This document shows positions 6,905 through 15,329 of a stretch of DNA of 35,156 nucleotides, in pieces. Below the pieces are notes generated by a model. The model saw only the letters and a program-made list of their open reading frames with translations. It was not told the DNA's origin and did not search any database. The DNA comes from JBBSMX01 sp038232935. Lineage in GTDB: Bacteria; Bacteroidota; Rhodothermia; Rhodothermales; JANQRZ01. The translations under genes and the position numbers were made by a program. The stretch is taken from positions 1 to 35,156 of the forward strand of contig JBBSMX010000028.1 of assembly GCA_038232935.1 (NCBI GenBank), written 5' to 3'. Position 1 is the first letter of the stretch. Every line of letters begins with the position of its first letter.

Positions 6905-8212
6905 CTACGGGCGGACGAGCGCGATCTGCACGTCCATCACGTTCGTGTGCGTCGGTCCCGGACGGAGGAGTTGACCGAGCGCGTCGAAGAACGGATAGGC
7001 GTCGTTGCGGGCGAGGTGGCCCTCCGGGTCGAGGCCGAGGGCACGGGCGCGCGCGGCGGTCTGCGGAGTCGCCCACGCCCCGGCCGCGTCGGTCGGCCCG
7101 TCGATGCCGTCGGTGCCACCGCTGAGCAGGAGCACCTCGCGGTCGGCCCCGCCGCTGGGGCGGGGCAGGCTGTCGAGTTCGAGCGCGGCGGCGAGGGCGA
7201 GCTCCTGGTTCCGCCCACCGCGCCCGTCGCCGGTGACGGTCACCGTCGTCTCGCCGCCCCAGAGCAGGCACGTCGGTGCGCTCGCTTCGACATCCAGTGC
7301 CGCTCGTGCCAAGCGCCGCCCGACCTCGCGGGCTTCGCCGGTGAGCGATTCCGGGTGCAGCCGGACGACGTAGCCCCGCCGCTCGGCCTCGGCCCGCGCC
7401 GCCGCGAGCGCGTCCCGGTTTGAGCCGACGAGCATCGTCTGCACGCGCTCGAAATCAGGCGATTCGGGAGCCGATACCTCCCGCGTTAGATGCGCCCGCA
7501 CCGACGCCGGAACCCGTTTCATCAACCCGAACCGTTCGAGCACGGCGAGGGCGTCGGCGAGCGTCGTGGGGTCGGGTACGGTCGGACCGCTGGCGATCAC
7601 GGCGAGGTCGTCGCCGACGACGTCGGAGATCACGAGCGCGAGGACGGTCGCGGGATGGGCAGCACGCGCGAGCTTGCCCCCGCCGATCTCGGAGAGGTGT
7701 CGCCGCACGGTATTGACGGCGTGAATGTCCGCGCCGGAGTGGAGCAGCAGGCGGAACGTCTGCTGTGCGTCGTCGAGCGAGAGGCCCTCGGCGAAGGCGG
7801 GCCAGAGGGACGAGCCGCCGCCCGAGAGCGCGACGAGAAGCAGGTCGTCCGGGCCGAGCGCTTCGGCGAGGCCGAGGGTGCGCTGCGCGGCCCTCGCGCC
7901 TGCTGCATCCGGCACCGGATGGCCCGCCTCGACGACCTCGACCCGCTGCGGCGCGGGCTGCCCCGCCTGGAGCGTGGTCCGGTAGCCGTGCGGCACCACG
8001 ACGAGGCCGGTGTCGATCCGATCCCCGAGCCGGGCTTCGAGCGTGCCCGCCATCGCCATCGCCGCCTTCCCCGCGCCGACGAGCACGACGCGCCGGTACG
8101 CATCGAGAGTGGGTGGGTCCCACGATGCGGCCGCATCGAGTAGCCCGGCAGGCATCACGGCGGCGACGGCGGCGTCGAAGATGGCGCGCGCATCGTGGAC
8201 AAGGTCGTTCAT
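6905..8212 (-). CDS. Glycerate 2-kinase (GckA/MOFRL family)
   Basis: A 435-residue cytosolic enzyme that phosphorylates D-glycerate to 2-phosphoglycerate, feeding photorespiration-like, serine or tartronate-derived carbon into glycolysis. Family signatures are clear: VLVGAGKAAMAMA near residue 45, VVEAGHPVPDAAG, LLVALSGGGSSLW (the GGGSS phosphate-binding loop), AVNTVRRHLSEIGGGKLA, VISDVVGDDLAVIASGPT, and the C-terminal MOFRL segment CLLWGGETTVTVTGDGRGGR...LSGGTDGIDGPTDAAG. ATG 8212 is the family start. A hairpin (8222-8251) ends about nine bases before the start codon. The gene is between murJ (46-bp spacer) and the NodB gene. Confidence 0.95.
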   Translation of the reverse strand: MNDLVHDARAIFDAAVAAVMPAGLLDAAASWDPPTLDAYRRVVLVGAGKAAMAMAGTLEARLGDRIDTGLVVVPHGYRTTLQAGQPAPQRVEVVEAGHPVPDAAGARAAQRTLGLAEALGPDDLLLVALSGGGSSLWPAFAEGLSLDDAQQTFRLLLHSGADIHAVNTVRRHLSEIGGGKLARAAHPATVLALVISDVVGDDLAVIASGPTVPDPTTLADALAVLERFGLMKRVPASVRAHLTREVSAPESPDFERVQTMLVGSNRDALAAARAEAERRGYVVRLHPESLTGEAREVGRRLARAALDVEASAPTCLLWGGETTVTVTGDGRGGRNQELALAAALELDSLPRPSGGADREVLLLSGGTDGIDGPTDAAGAWATPQTAARARALGLDPEGHLARNDAYPFFDALGQLLRPGPTHTNVMDVQIALVRP

Positions 8213-8221
8213 CGCGGTATC

Positions 8222-8251
8222 CGTAGGGGCGCAGCACGCTGCGCCTCTACG
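8222..8251. repeat. Palindromic element CGTAGGGGCGCAGC / GCTGCGCCTCTACG
   Basis: The two 14-base arms (8222-8235 and 8238-8251) pair with one mismatch around a 2-base loop. It occupies most of the murJ to glycerate kinase spacer. The arms begin with the same CGTAGGGGCG as the element at 10758-10833. In RNA it would form a strong stem directly upstream of the glycerate kinase start. It looks like a REP-type dispersed repeat rather than a gene-specific site. Confidence 0.7.
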
Positions 8252-8258
8252 CCTCGGA

Positions 8259-10199
8259 TCAGTCCTTCTTAAAACGCCGTGTGAACTTGCCGACCCACGA
8301 CTCGCCCTCCTCGAAGCCGAGGACGTGCCCGAGTGTGAGGTAGGCGACGCCGAAGACGCCGAGGATGGCGGGGCCGTAGAGCCAGACCGGGAACGGCTCG
8401 GCGGGGACGAGCCAGCGCAGCAGGGCAGCCGGGATCGAGGCGAGCCCGGCGAGGCCGAGCATTTGCAGCATCCGCGCCCACGGCAGGCGGAACTCCGGCA
8501 CGCGCCGCCGGAGCGCGCGGATGAGCTGGCTCAGTTCCACCCACGCCGCCACACTCGCCCCGAGCGCGAGGCCCACGGCCCCGAGCAGGAGCGGCCGGCC
8601 CTCCTGCGGGATGCCTACGAGGCCCGGCACCGTGAGCAGGTTCTCCGCGCGGAGCCCGTCGAAGGGGCCGCCGAAGACGTTGGAGAGGAGATCGGCGAGC
8701 GCGGCGGGCTCGAGCACGAACATCAGCGTCGCGCCGAGCAGGATGGAGACGACGACGCGGATGACGGCGATCTTCGCGGGCGTCTTCGTGTCGTCGAGGG
8801 CGTAGAACGCATTTTGCAGCAGACGGCCCATCGTCGTGGCGACGAGGCCGGGGGTGAAGGCGGCGAGGACGAAGTAGACCAGCCACGTGTCCTCCAGCCC
8901 GAACCGGCCCGTCTGATACAGCGTCGCCACGACGAGGAAGCCGAAGCCGAGGTAGCCGACGGCCGTCGCGATGACCATGTAGAGGATCTGCCGGATGGAG
9001 CGGTCGATCCGTTCGAGGAAGACGTGACGGTGCGCCTCGGTGAGCCGCGAGAGCTCGGGCAGCTCGCTCGCGGCGACGCTCATCGCGAAGAGCGAGATCG
9101 GGAGCATGTAGAGCACCTGCGCGCTCGTGAGCGCGGCGATGGCCCCGGCGGCGAGGAAGCCGGCCAGCAGGAGGTCGATGTAGCCGGAGATCTGGTAGAC
9201 GCCGCGCCCGGCGAGCACGGGCAGGAACGCGCGGAAGCTCTGCTTCACGCCCTCCACCTGCGTCGAGACGGAGAAGCGGAAGCCGCGCACCACGCTGAAG
9301 ACGGCCGGGAGCTGTACGCCGAACTGCAGGACGCCGCCCACGGCCGCGCCGATGATCCCAGCGAAGAGCAGCCGGTTCAGCGCCGGCACCGGCACCACGT
9401 CCAACTCGGCGAGCCCCAACGGGTCCTCGAACACCGTGAAGCCGACGAAGAGCATCGCGGCGACAATCGCGACGTTCCACAGCACGGGGGCGACGTACGG
9501 GAGGAAGAACCGCCGGTGGCTGTTGAGCACGCCGAGCGCCCACGCGCTCAGCACGAGCACGCCCGTCATCGGGAACGTGATGCGGATGGCCTGCACCGCG
9601 AGGTCGAAGCGGTTGACCGCCAGCTCACCCGCGATCACTTTCGCCGTGTCGTCGAGCCAGCCGGGCTGGAGCAGCGCTGTCAGCGGCTCGGCCAGCAGGA
9701 CGCCCACGGTGACGAGCACAGCGACGAGTGCCACCAGCAAGCCCAGCACGGCCCCGGCGAAGCGACCGGCATCCTCGGGCCGCCCCTCTTCCAGCATCCG
9801 GCTGTAGATCGGGATGAATGCCGCCGAGATGGTCCCCTCGCCGAGCAGGTTCTGGAGCAGGTTCGGCGCGCGGAGCGCCACGCGGAACACGTCGGCGTGG
9901 GCTCCGACGCCGAAGAAGTAGCCGATGGCGCGCTCGCGGATGAACCCGATGATCCGGCTCAAGAAGATGCCGCCGGCGACGAGCCCGGCCGCGCTCTCGC
10001 GCCGCTCTCCGGTGGACATGTGCTCCGTGCCGGGGGCCTTCCCATCTACGATCAGCGCAGCCTCAGCCTCGAACGCTGCCTCGCTCGCGCCCTCCGGCGT
10101 GGCGTCGGCACCGGGCGAGGTGGCGGGTTCTAACTCGTCGCCGCCGGGGGTGCGGGGTGGCGGGTCGCCGGGGAGGTCCTCATCGGGAGCGTCGGGCAT
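8259..10199 (-). CDS. murJ: Lipid II flippase MurJ (MviN)
   Basis: About 646 residues of polytopic membrane protein. The conserved N-terminal helix (GGIFLSRIIGFIRERAIGYFFG), then FRVALRAPNLLQNLLGEGTISAAFIPIYS and later SGYIDLLLAG and PISLFAMSVAASELPELS, match MurJ, which flips lipid II across the inner membrane for peptidoglycan synthesis. About 14 transmembrane segments are apparent. The start is uncertain: ATG 10199 and GTG 10217 both precede an acidic, Pro-rich tail of 60-66 residues, while ATG 10019 (MSTGERRESAAGL) gives the usual family length. I list 10199 because it sits 4 bp after the upstream stop codon. It is probably in one transcript with the YdjM-like gene above it. Confidence 0.93.
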   Translation of the reverse strand: MPDAPDEDLPGDPPPRTPGGDELEPATSPGADATPEGASEAAFEAEAALIVDGKAPGTEHMSTGERRESAAGLVAGGIFLSRIIGFIRERAIGYFFGVGAHADVFRVALRAPNLLQNLLGEGTISAAFIPIYSRMLEEGRPEDAGRFAGAVLGLLVALVAVLVTVGVLLAEPLTALLQPGWLDDTAKVIAGELAVNRFDLAVQAIRITFPMTGVLVLSAWALGVLNSHRRFFLPYVAPVLWNVAIVAAMLFVGFTVFEDPLGLAELDVVPVPALNRLLFAGIIGAAVGGVLQFGVQLPAVFSVVRGFRFSVSTQVEGVKQSFRAFLPVLAGRGVYQISGYIDLLLAGFLAAGAIAALTSAQVLYMLPISLFAMSVAASELPELSRLTEAHRHVFLERIDRSIRQILYMVIATAVGYLGFGFLVVATLYQTGRFGLEDTWLVYFVLAAFTPGLVATTMGRLLQNAFYALDDTKTPAKIAVIRVVVSILLGATLMFVLEPAALADLLSNVFGGPFDGLRAENLLTVPGLVGIPQEGRPLLLGAVGLALGASVAAWVELSQLIRALRRRVPEFRLPWARMLQMLGLAGLASIPAALLRWLVPAEPFPVWLYGPAILGVFGVAYLTLGHVLGFEEGESWVGKFTRRFKKD

Positions 10200-10203
10200 G
10201 GGG

Positions 10204-10722
10204 TCAGCGGCGGGCACGGCGGCGGGAGCTTCGCTTCGGGAAGGGGACCACGAGGCCGTCCATGAAGAGGTGCGAGAAGTAGCCGACGACGGCAGCGCCG
10301 TAGAACGGGAGCCCGGCGAACGGCCGGTCGGGGAAGAGAAGGTAGGGCAGGATGAGCAGCGGGGACGGGATCAGCAGCATCGCCCAGTACGTGTGGGTCC
10401 AGCCCCGGTGCTTGCCGAGGACGGGCAGGATCGCGAAGAGCCCGAGGTACGCCGCCCACTGGAACTCCCGCGTCACGATCAGCACCGCGTCACTCGCGAA
10501 GAAGATCGAGTAGAAGAGGTTCTGCCCCTTCGAGTTGGTGTCCACGTCCGGCCACAGCCCGAACATCAGGCAGAGCCCGAACAGCACGGCCGGCACGCCG
10601 ATCAGCTCCAGCCCTGTAAAGCGCTGGTACGCCTGATCGACGGAGAACACGAACGCGAGCCCGGCGAGGTAGACTCCAAAGAAAGCCATCGCACCCGCGA
10701 GGTGCCCTTTGTATCCGGCCAC
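10204..10722 (-). CDS. YdjM/DUF457-type inner-membrane metal-dependent hydrolase-like protein
   Basis: A 172-residue membrane protein with conserved acidic/His motifs: GYKGHLAGAMAFFG at the N-terminus, FGLWPDVDTNSKGQ, GKHRGWTHTYW and YFSHLFMDG. These are the H...PDxD...HRGxTH...HxxxD pattern of the YdjM (membrane-bound, LexA-regulated) and DUF457 family, predicted metal-dependent hydrolases of unknown substrate. The GTG at 10722 gives MAGYKGHL, the family's usual beginning; residues read upstream of it lie in the repeat-containing spacer and are not family-like. The basic tail RRRARR ends 4 bp before the preferred murJ start. Confidence 0.8.
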   Translation of the reverse strand: MAGYKGHLAGAMAFFGVYLAGLAFVFSVDQAYQRFTGLELIGVPAVLFGLCLMFGLWPDVDTNSKGQNLFYSIFFASDAVLIVTREFQWAAYLGLFAILPVLGKHRGWTHTYWAMLLIPSPLLILPYLLFPDRPFAGLPFYGAAVVGYFSHLFMDGLVVPFPKRSSRRRARR

Positions 10723-10757
10723 GAGCTCGAAACAGATGAGAGGATGAGGAGAGCGTC

Positions 10758-10833
10758 CGTAGGGGCGGGGTTCATCCCCGCCCTGGTGGGGAACGCCATC
10801 ACGGCTAAGAGAACGCGCAGGTCCGCCCCTACG
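10758..10833. repeat. 76-bp palindromic element with CGTAGGGGCGG terminal inverted repeats
   Basis: The 11-base ends are perfect inverted repeats (10758-10768 and 10823-10833). A second nested hairpin (GGGGCGGGG TTCA TCCCCGCCC) lies inside the left half. The element covers most of the spacer between aroQ and the YdjM-like gene, and the aroQ stop codon TAG (10831-10829) is inside its right arm. It shares CGTAGGGGCG with the hairpin at 8222. It is likely a REP/MITE-like dispersed element without its own coding capacity. Confidence 0.75.
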
Positions 10834-11257
10834 ATGCGTGTTCTGTAAAATACCGCACCGCCAGCCCGTACCCCGCCACGCCGAAGCCGGCGACGAGCCC
10901 GGCGCAGGCCGGCGTGACGACGAGCCGGTGCCGGAAAGCCTCGCGCGCATGAACGTTGGAGATGTGGACTTCGACGACCGGCACGTCGATGGCCGCGACG
11001 GCGTCGTGGAGCGCGACGGAGGTGTGGGCGTAGCCGCCGGGGTTGAGCACGACGCCCGCCACCCCGTCCGCCTCGGCTGCGTGGAGCGCGTCGATCAGCG
11101 CGCCCTCGCCGTTGTGCTGGGCGAAGGCGAGGTCGAGATCGGGGAACGACGCACGCAATCCGGCCTCGATGTCGGCGAGGCGCGTGGAGCCGTAGACCTC
11201 CGGTTCGCGCCGGCCGAGCAGGTTCAGGTTGGGGCCGTTGAGGATGAGGAGGCGCAT
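10829..11257 (-). CDS. aroQ: Type II 3-dehydroquinate dehydratase
   Basis: A 142-residue cytosolic enzyme, the usual size of the dodecameric type II family. It converts 3-dehydroquinate to 3-dehydroshikimate (third step of the shikimate pathway). LILNGPNLNLLGRREPEVYGS contains the catalytic Tyr22 and the mobile-loop arginines; FAQHNGEGALIDALH, GVVLNPGGYAHTSVALHDA and VPVVEVHISNVHAREAFR (active-site His and the Ser/Asn that bind the carboxylate) complete the active site; AGFGVAGYGLAV ends it as usual. ATG 11257 is the family start. It lies 41 bp downstream of the MBL hydrolase. Its stop codon is provided by the palindromic element at 10758-10833. Confidence 0.96.
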   Translation of the reverse strand: MRLLILNGPNLNLLGRREPEVYGSTRLADIEAGLRASFPDLDLAFAQHNGEGALIDALHAAEADGVAGVVLNPGGYAHTSVALHDAVAAIDVPVVEVHISNVHAREAFRHRLVVTPACAGLVAGFGVAGYGLAVRYFTEHAS

Positions 11258-11298
11258 GGGAGAGACGCGGCATGCGGCGTCTGTACGGCGTGTTCGGA

Positions 11299-12153
11299 TT
11301 ACGTGCCCACGTCGAAGGTCAGCCCGTCGTAGCCGAGGGCGACGCCGGGGCCGGCTTCCGCTTCCAGCAGGGCGTCCTCCTCGGCGTGGAGGACGTTGTG
11401 GGTCATGTGCGTAAAGTACGTCTGCCGCGCGCCGACCCGCTCGGCCACGGCCACGGCCTCGTCGATGCTGAAGTGCGTCGGGTGCGGCGTGCGGCGGAGC
11501 GCGTCGAGCACGAGCACGTCCAGCCCGTCGAGCTGCGCGACGGTCTCCTCCGGCAGCCGGCTCACATCCGTGAGGTACGCGAAGCGACCGATCCGGTAGC
11601 CGAGGACCGGCAGCTTCCCGTGGAACGCTTGGAGTGGGGTGACGTCGATTGTGGCCTCCGGGGCGTAGCGGCTCCGCACGGTGAAGGGGCCGTCCACTTC
11701 GTGCAATTCCAGCAGCGAAGCACCGGGATACGACCGGTCGAAGATGTACTGGAACATCTGACGCAGGACTTTCGCCGTGCCGGGGTCAGCGTAGCAAGGG
11801 ATGGGGGCGCGGTTGTCGAAGAAGTAAGGCCGGAGATCGTCGAGCCCGACGACGTGGTCGAAGTGGTGGTGGGTGAAGAGGACAGCGTCCACGCGGGGGA
11901 GCCGGTGCCGGAGCGCCTGCTGCCGGAAGTCCGGCCCCGTGTCGATGACGAGGTGGACGGGGCCGTCCGGCCCGCCGCGTTCAGCGTGATCCGTGTCGGC
12001 GCGGACGTACGCGGCGCAGCGTGTCCGGGCGTCGCGCACGTCGTCGGAGGTGCAGACCGGGCAGCCGCAGCCGATGACGGGAACGCCCGTCGAGGTGCCG
12101 GTGCCGAGCAGGGTGACTCGCAGGGTGCGGTCCCGAGGCGTGTCACCCTTCAT
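11299..12153 (-). CDS. MBL-fold metallo-hydrolase, PhnP-like
   Basis: A 284-residue enzyme of the metallo-beta-lactamase fold. The N-terminal LLGTGTSTGVPVIGCGCPVC has the CxCxxC structural-zinc cluster of PhnP-type cyclic phosphodiesterases. The catalytic HHHFDHVVGLDDLRPYF motif follows, then LVIDTGPDFRQQ, YLTDVS (metal-bridging Asp) and a C-terminal TYFTHMTHN. The family hydrolyses phosphodiesters or nucleotides; the substrate here is unknown. The start ATG 12153 overlaps the end of the upstream gene by 11 bp, indicating translational coupling. An upstream in-frame start at 12255 would overlap it by more than 100 bp and is not favoured. Confidence 0.88.
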   Translation of the reverse strand: MKGDTPRDRTLRVTLLGTGTSTGVPVIGCGCPVCTSDDVRDARTRCAAYVRADTDHAERGGPDGPVHLVIDTGPDFRQQALRHRLPRVDAVLFTHHHFDHVVGLDDLRPYFFDNRAPIPCYADPGTAKVLRQMFQYIFDRSYPGASLLELHEVDGPFTVRSRYAPEATIDVTPLQAFHGKLPVLGYRIGRFAYLTDVSRLPEETVAQLDGLDVLVLDALRRTPHPTHFSIDEAVAVAERVGARQTYFTHMTHNVLHAEEDALLEAEAGPGVALGYDGLTFDVGT

Positions 12154-12451
12154 CGTCTCCCCGTTCAGCCTCGAAGTCGTCGGTGAGGCCGGCGGCGCGG
12201 GCGGCCCAGGCTTCCTCGATGGCGTCGCGGACGGCGGGGCGGAGGTAGACCTCATCCACGGGCAGCGTGCGGAGGGCTTCGGCGAGGATGGCGAGGTGGG
12301 CCTCGACGGGACGGCGCTTGTTCAGCACCACGAACGTCTCGTCGCCGACCGTGCAGAGGCCGCCGCGGAAGTTGCCGCGCTCGTGGCGGACCTCCACGCC
12401 GAGCTGCTGCACGGCCTCCTCCATCGCCTTCACGATCTGCTGCGGTTTCAT
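12143..12451 (-). CDS. Small conserved hypothetical protein between rng and the MBL hydrolase
   Basis: A 102-residue protein starting MKPQQIVKAMEEAVQQLGVE. I do not recognise a named family. It looks like a compact alpha/beta protein: an amphipathic first helix, then VRHERGNFRGGLCTVGDETFVVLNKRRP and a second helical half (EAHLAILAEALRTLP, AVRDAIEEAW), with an acidic tail. It overlaps the MBL gene by 11 bp, so the two are probably made together. ATG 12451 is preferred over an upstream start at 12502 because that extra stretch covers an inverted repeat beyond the rng stop. Confidence 0.75.
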   Translation of the reverse strand: MKPQQIVKAMEEAVQQLGVEVRHERGNFRGGLCTVGDETFVVLNKRRPVEAHLAILAEALRTLPVDEVYLRPAVRDAIEEAWAARAAGLTDDFEAERGDDEG

Positions 12452-12462
12452 CGGTGCAACGT

Positions 12463-12507
12463 GATGCGTGAACCCGACTCCGACGGTGACGCCCGATCTC
12501 ACGCATC
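12463..12507. repeat. Inverted repeat just after the rng stop codon
   Basis: GATGCGTGA (12463-12471) pairs perfectly with TCACGCATC (12499-12507). It sits in the 61-bp gap between rng and the small gene downstream. There is no T-run on the minus strand, so it is not a standard intrinsic terminator; it could protect or punctuate the mRNA. Confidence 0.45.
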
Positions 12508-12512
12508 CCGTA

Positions 12513-15329
12513 TCACTTGTCGTACTTCCGGGTGAGGTTCTTGCCGGACTTCTCGTCGAGGACGGCGAAGGCGAGGGGCGAGGCCGCTTCGTCCACGTCG
12601 AGCCGGAACTTGAGACGGGTGCGGAACCGCCAGCGGGTGAGCGTGCTCGGGATCCCGCGGTCGAGGTAGGCGGCGAGGAACGGGTGGACGCGTACGAGGA
12701 TCGGCCGCTTCCGGTGCTGATCCTGCACCTCGGTGCGGTACGTTGCCAGCCAGCGCTCCAGCTTCGCGACGACCTCCGTGGCCGTCAGTGCCGGCTCGGT
12801 GGTCACGGCGAAGGATTCAGTAGCGAGCATGTCCGCCTGCCTCGGCTCGGGCTCGGGGAGGTCTTCGAGCGGCGGGAGGTCGTCCACGTTCGTCGTCGTG
12901 GTGATGCTCGGGCGGAGGCGCTGCCGCGTGATCTCTACGACGCCGAAATCGCTCATCGGGAGCAGCTTCGTCACCGCGCGGTCCTTGCGGAATTGCTTCT
13001 TCAACTCGTCGTAGACCTTCTGCCGCGCGCTGTGGCTCCGCATGTCGATGAAGTCGACGCAGATGATGCCGCCGAGGTCGCGCAGCCGGAGCTGCTTCGT
13101 GACCTCTTTGGCGGCTTCGAGGTTGACGCGGAGCGAGTTCTCCTCCTGCGAGAGCCCGCGCCCGGCGCGGCCCGAGTTCACGTCCACGACGTGCATCGCC
13201 TCGGTGTGCTCGATGAAGAGGTAGCCGCCGCCCGGCAGCGGCACCCGCGTCTCGAAGGCGGCGCGCACGTCGCGCTCGATCTTGTACGTGCGGAAGACGT
13301 GCTCCTTGCTCTTGTGCAGCATCACGAGCGGTGCCATCTGTGGGGCCACCGCCTGCACGTAGTTCTTCACGTGCTTGTGCACCTTCGGGTCGTCCACGAC
13401 AATGCGGTCGTAGTCCTCGCTGAAGAGGTCGCGGATGATGGAGGACACCATGTTGACGTCCGCGTAGAGCGCCTTCGGCGCGTTCGGCTTCTGCTTCAAC
13501 TGGTCCTCGATGGTGCGCCACTTCTCCAGCAGCAGCCGGAGGTCCGTGTCGAGCGCCTTCGCGTCGCGGTTCTCGGCGACGGTGCGGACGATGAGGCCGA
13601 AGCCCTCGGGCAAGAGGCTCCGGGCGAGGGCGCGCAGCCGCCGCCGCTCTTTCGCAGATTCGATCTTCTTCGAGACGGCGACGTAGTCCGCCTGCGGGAT
13701 GAGCACGAGGAAGCGGCCCGCGAGGGACACGTCGGTCGAGACGCGCGGCCCCTTCGCGGAGATCGGCTCCTTCGTGATTTTGACGATGAGCTTCTGGTCC
13801 TGCTTGAGGTACTTCTCCGGCCGGCCGTAGCCGTTGCCGGAGCTTCCGTTCGAGGAAGACCGGCTCCCACGCCCCCGGCCCGATCCGCCGCCCCGGTTGG
13901 ACGAGCTATCCCGGCTGCTGCCCCGGCTCGATCCGTCGCCACGGCTGGATGTAGTGCTGTCACTGTCGTCCGAGTCGCCGTTGTCCGAACCGCTGGAGTC
14001 GCTGGACTTCTTCGCGTCCGGGGTACTGCGCCCCCGTCCGCTGCGGCGACGCCCGCCGCGCCGACGTCCACGCGAGGAGCCCTTCTCTTCCTCCTCTTCC
14101 TCCTCCTCGGCGTCGTCCCGGCTCACGCGGCTGGGTTTCGAGGTGAGGTCGATCACGAAGCGGGAGGAACGCGACGGCGTGCTCGCGGCCTGCTTCTCTC
14201 TGGGCTTCGGCTCGTCGGTTTTCACCTCGACCGAGCGCTCGGCTTTGGGCTGCCGTGAGGGACGCGCGCCCTGCCGGGCCGAGCCGGAGCGGCGGGCCGA
14301 GTCGTCGTCGTGAGGCTCCCCGTTGTCGTGCGGTGTGTCCTGCGCTGCGGGGGCTTCCGCGGCCTGTGTGGCGTTGGTGGATTCGTCGGACTTTTTGCCG
14401 CGCGAGCGGTTGCCTCGTCCCCGCGAAGGCTTGGCCTCCTCCTGCTCGGCCTGCTCCATCGCAGGCTGCTGCTCGTCGGCGTGCTGCGTCTCTTCCTGCT
14501 GTGCACGCTCATCTTCCTGCTGCGTACGCTCGCGGTTGCGTCCGCGCCCGCCGCGCCGTCCCCGGCGCTTCTTCGGGCGTTCGGGTTGCTCGTCAGCCTC
14601 GGGCCGTATATCAGCCGCCGGCTCTGTGGCAGGCTCGCCGTTGGACGCGCGCTCGTACGGAGGTGGGGCGACGGCGTCGGGCGGGAGGATCTGCGGCGGC
14701 CTGTCCGGCAGCTCCGAGCTCACGGGCGGCTCCGGAGGGGTCGGCTGGATGTGGCGGCTCTGCGGATCGGGCTCGACGCGGCGGCCTCGGGAGCGGCCTT
14801 CGGAGCGCTCGTTCTTGGCGCGGCGGCCGCCGGATTTTTCTTGCTCCGCTCGGGGCTGATCTTGCTGGGCCTGCGGTTCGGGTGAGGCCTCGGGCTTCGC
14901 TTCTTCCTGCTTCTTGCCCCGGCCGCGCCGGCTCTTGGTGGCCCGGTTGAGGTCGCGGCGGCGGCGCGCAGCGCGCTGCTCTTCAGGCGTCTCCAGTTCG
15001 AGGTCTGAGCCGCTGGCCTCGTCCAGCTTCGGTGCCTTCGGGAGGGACTTCGTGGACCAATCGGGCATCTTGCCTTCGGAGAGCTCGAGGAGGTCCGGGA
15101 GGTTGTCCGAGAGGTCAGAGAAGTGGAGGAAGGCGTCTTGCTTCTGGCCGATGTCTACGAAAGCGGCCTTAATGCCCGGCAGGATGCGCCGGACGCGGGC
15201 GAGGTAGATGTCGCCGATCGTACGGACGTTCTCGGGATTCTCGATGTAGAGCTCCACCAGCTCCCCATCTTCCACAATGGCAATGCGGGAGTGCTCTCCC
15301 GTCACGTTGATGATGATTTCTTTGGACAT
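12513..15329 (-). CDS. rng: Ribonuclease G/E with a ~430-residue disordered insertion in the S1 domain
   Basis: A 938-residue endoribonuclease of the RNase E/G family, which processes rRNA and decays mRNA. The N-terminus MSKEIIINVTGEHSRIAIVE, then GDIYLARVRRILPGIKAAFVDIGQKQDAFLHF, is the RNase G/E start plus the first half of the S1 domain. From about residue 72 to 503 the sequence is Glu/Gln/Lys/Arg/Ser-rich low complexity (repeated RGRGRR, DDSDS, SSRGSSR tracts), followed by LIVKITKEPISAKGPRVS, the second half of S1. The catalytic pair VDVNSG (Asp716) and CVDFIDM (Asp759) is 43 residues apart, exactly as in E. coli RNase E (303/346). The usual CPxCxG zinc-link after the catalytic region is absent: the stretch after QRLRPS has no cysteine. 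The start ATG 15329 matches the family. Usual bacteroidete RNase G is about 520 residues. Confidence 0.93.
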   Translation of the reverse strand: MSKEIIINVTGEHSRIAIVEDGELVELYIENPENVRTIGDIYLARVRRILPGIKAAFVDIGQKQDAFLHFSDLSDNLPDLLELSEGKMPDWSTKSLPKAPKLDEASGSDLELETPEEQRAARRRRDLNRATKSRRGRGKKQEEAKPEASPEPQAQQDQPRAEQEKSGGRRAKNERSEGRSRGRRVEPDPQSRHIQPTPPEPPVSSELPDRPPQILPPDAVAPPPYERASNGEPATEPAADIRPEADEQPERPKKRRGRRGGRGRNRERTQQEDERAQQEETQHADEQQPAMEQAEQEEAKPSRGRGNRSRGKKSDESTNATQAAEAPAAQDTPHDNGEPHDDDSARRSGSARQGARPSRQPKAERSVEVKTDEPKPREKQAASTPSRSSRFVIDLTSKPSRVSRDDAEEEEEEEEKGSSRGRRRGGRRRSGRGRSTPDAKKSSDSSGSDNGDSDDSDSTTSSRGDGSSRGSSRDSSSNRGGGSGRGRGSRSSSNGSSGNGYGRPEKYLKQDQKLIVKITKEPISAKGPRVSTDVSLAGRFLVLIPQADYVAVSKKIESAKERRRLRALARSLLPEGFGLIVRTVAENRDAKALDTDLRLLLEKWRTIEDQLKQKPNAPKALYADVNMVSSIIRDLFSEDYDRIVVDDPKVHKHVKNYVQAVAPQMAPLVMLHKSKEHVFRTYKIERDVRAAFETRVPLPGGGYLFIEHTEAMHVVDVNSGRAGRGLSQEENSLRVNLEAAKEVTKQLRLRDLGGIICVDFIDMRSHSARQKVYDELKKQFRKDRAVTKLLPMSDFGVVEITRQRLRPSITTTTNVDDLPPLEDLPEPEPRQADMLATESFAVTTEPALTATEVVAKLERWLATYRTEVQDQHRKRPILVRVHPFLAAYLDRGIPSTLTRWRFRTRLKFRLDVDEAASPLAFAVLDEKSGKNLTRKYDK

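Noticed and set aside
8010..10133. Long plus-strand reading frame of about 700 codons
   Set aside because: It is the antisense of murJ; composition is that of a GC-rich shadow frame.
13830..14900. Possible tandem repeats or CRISPR-like array in the middle of rng
   Set aside because: The region is codon-level low complexity (Ser, Gly, Arg, Glu tracts) without regular repeat-spacer structure.
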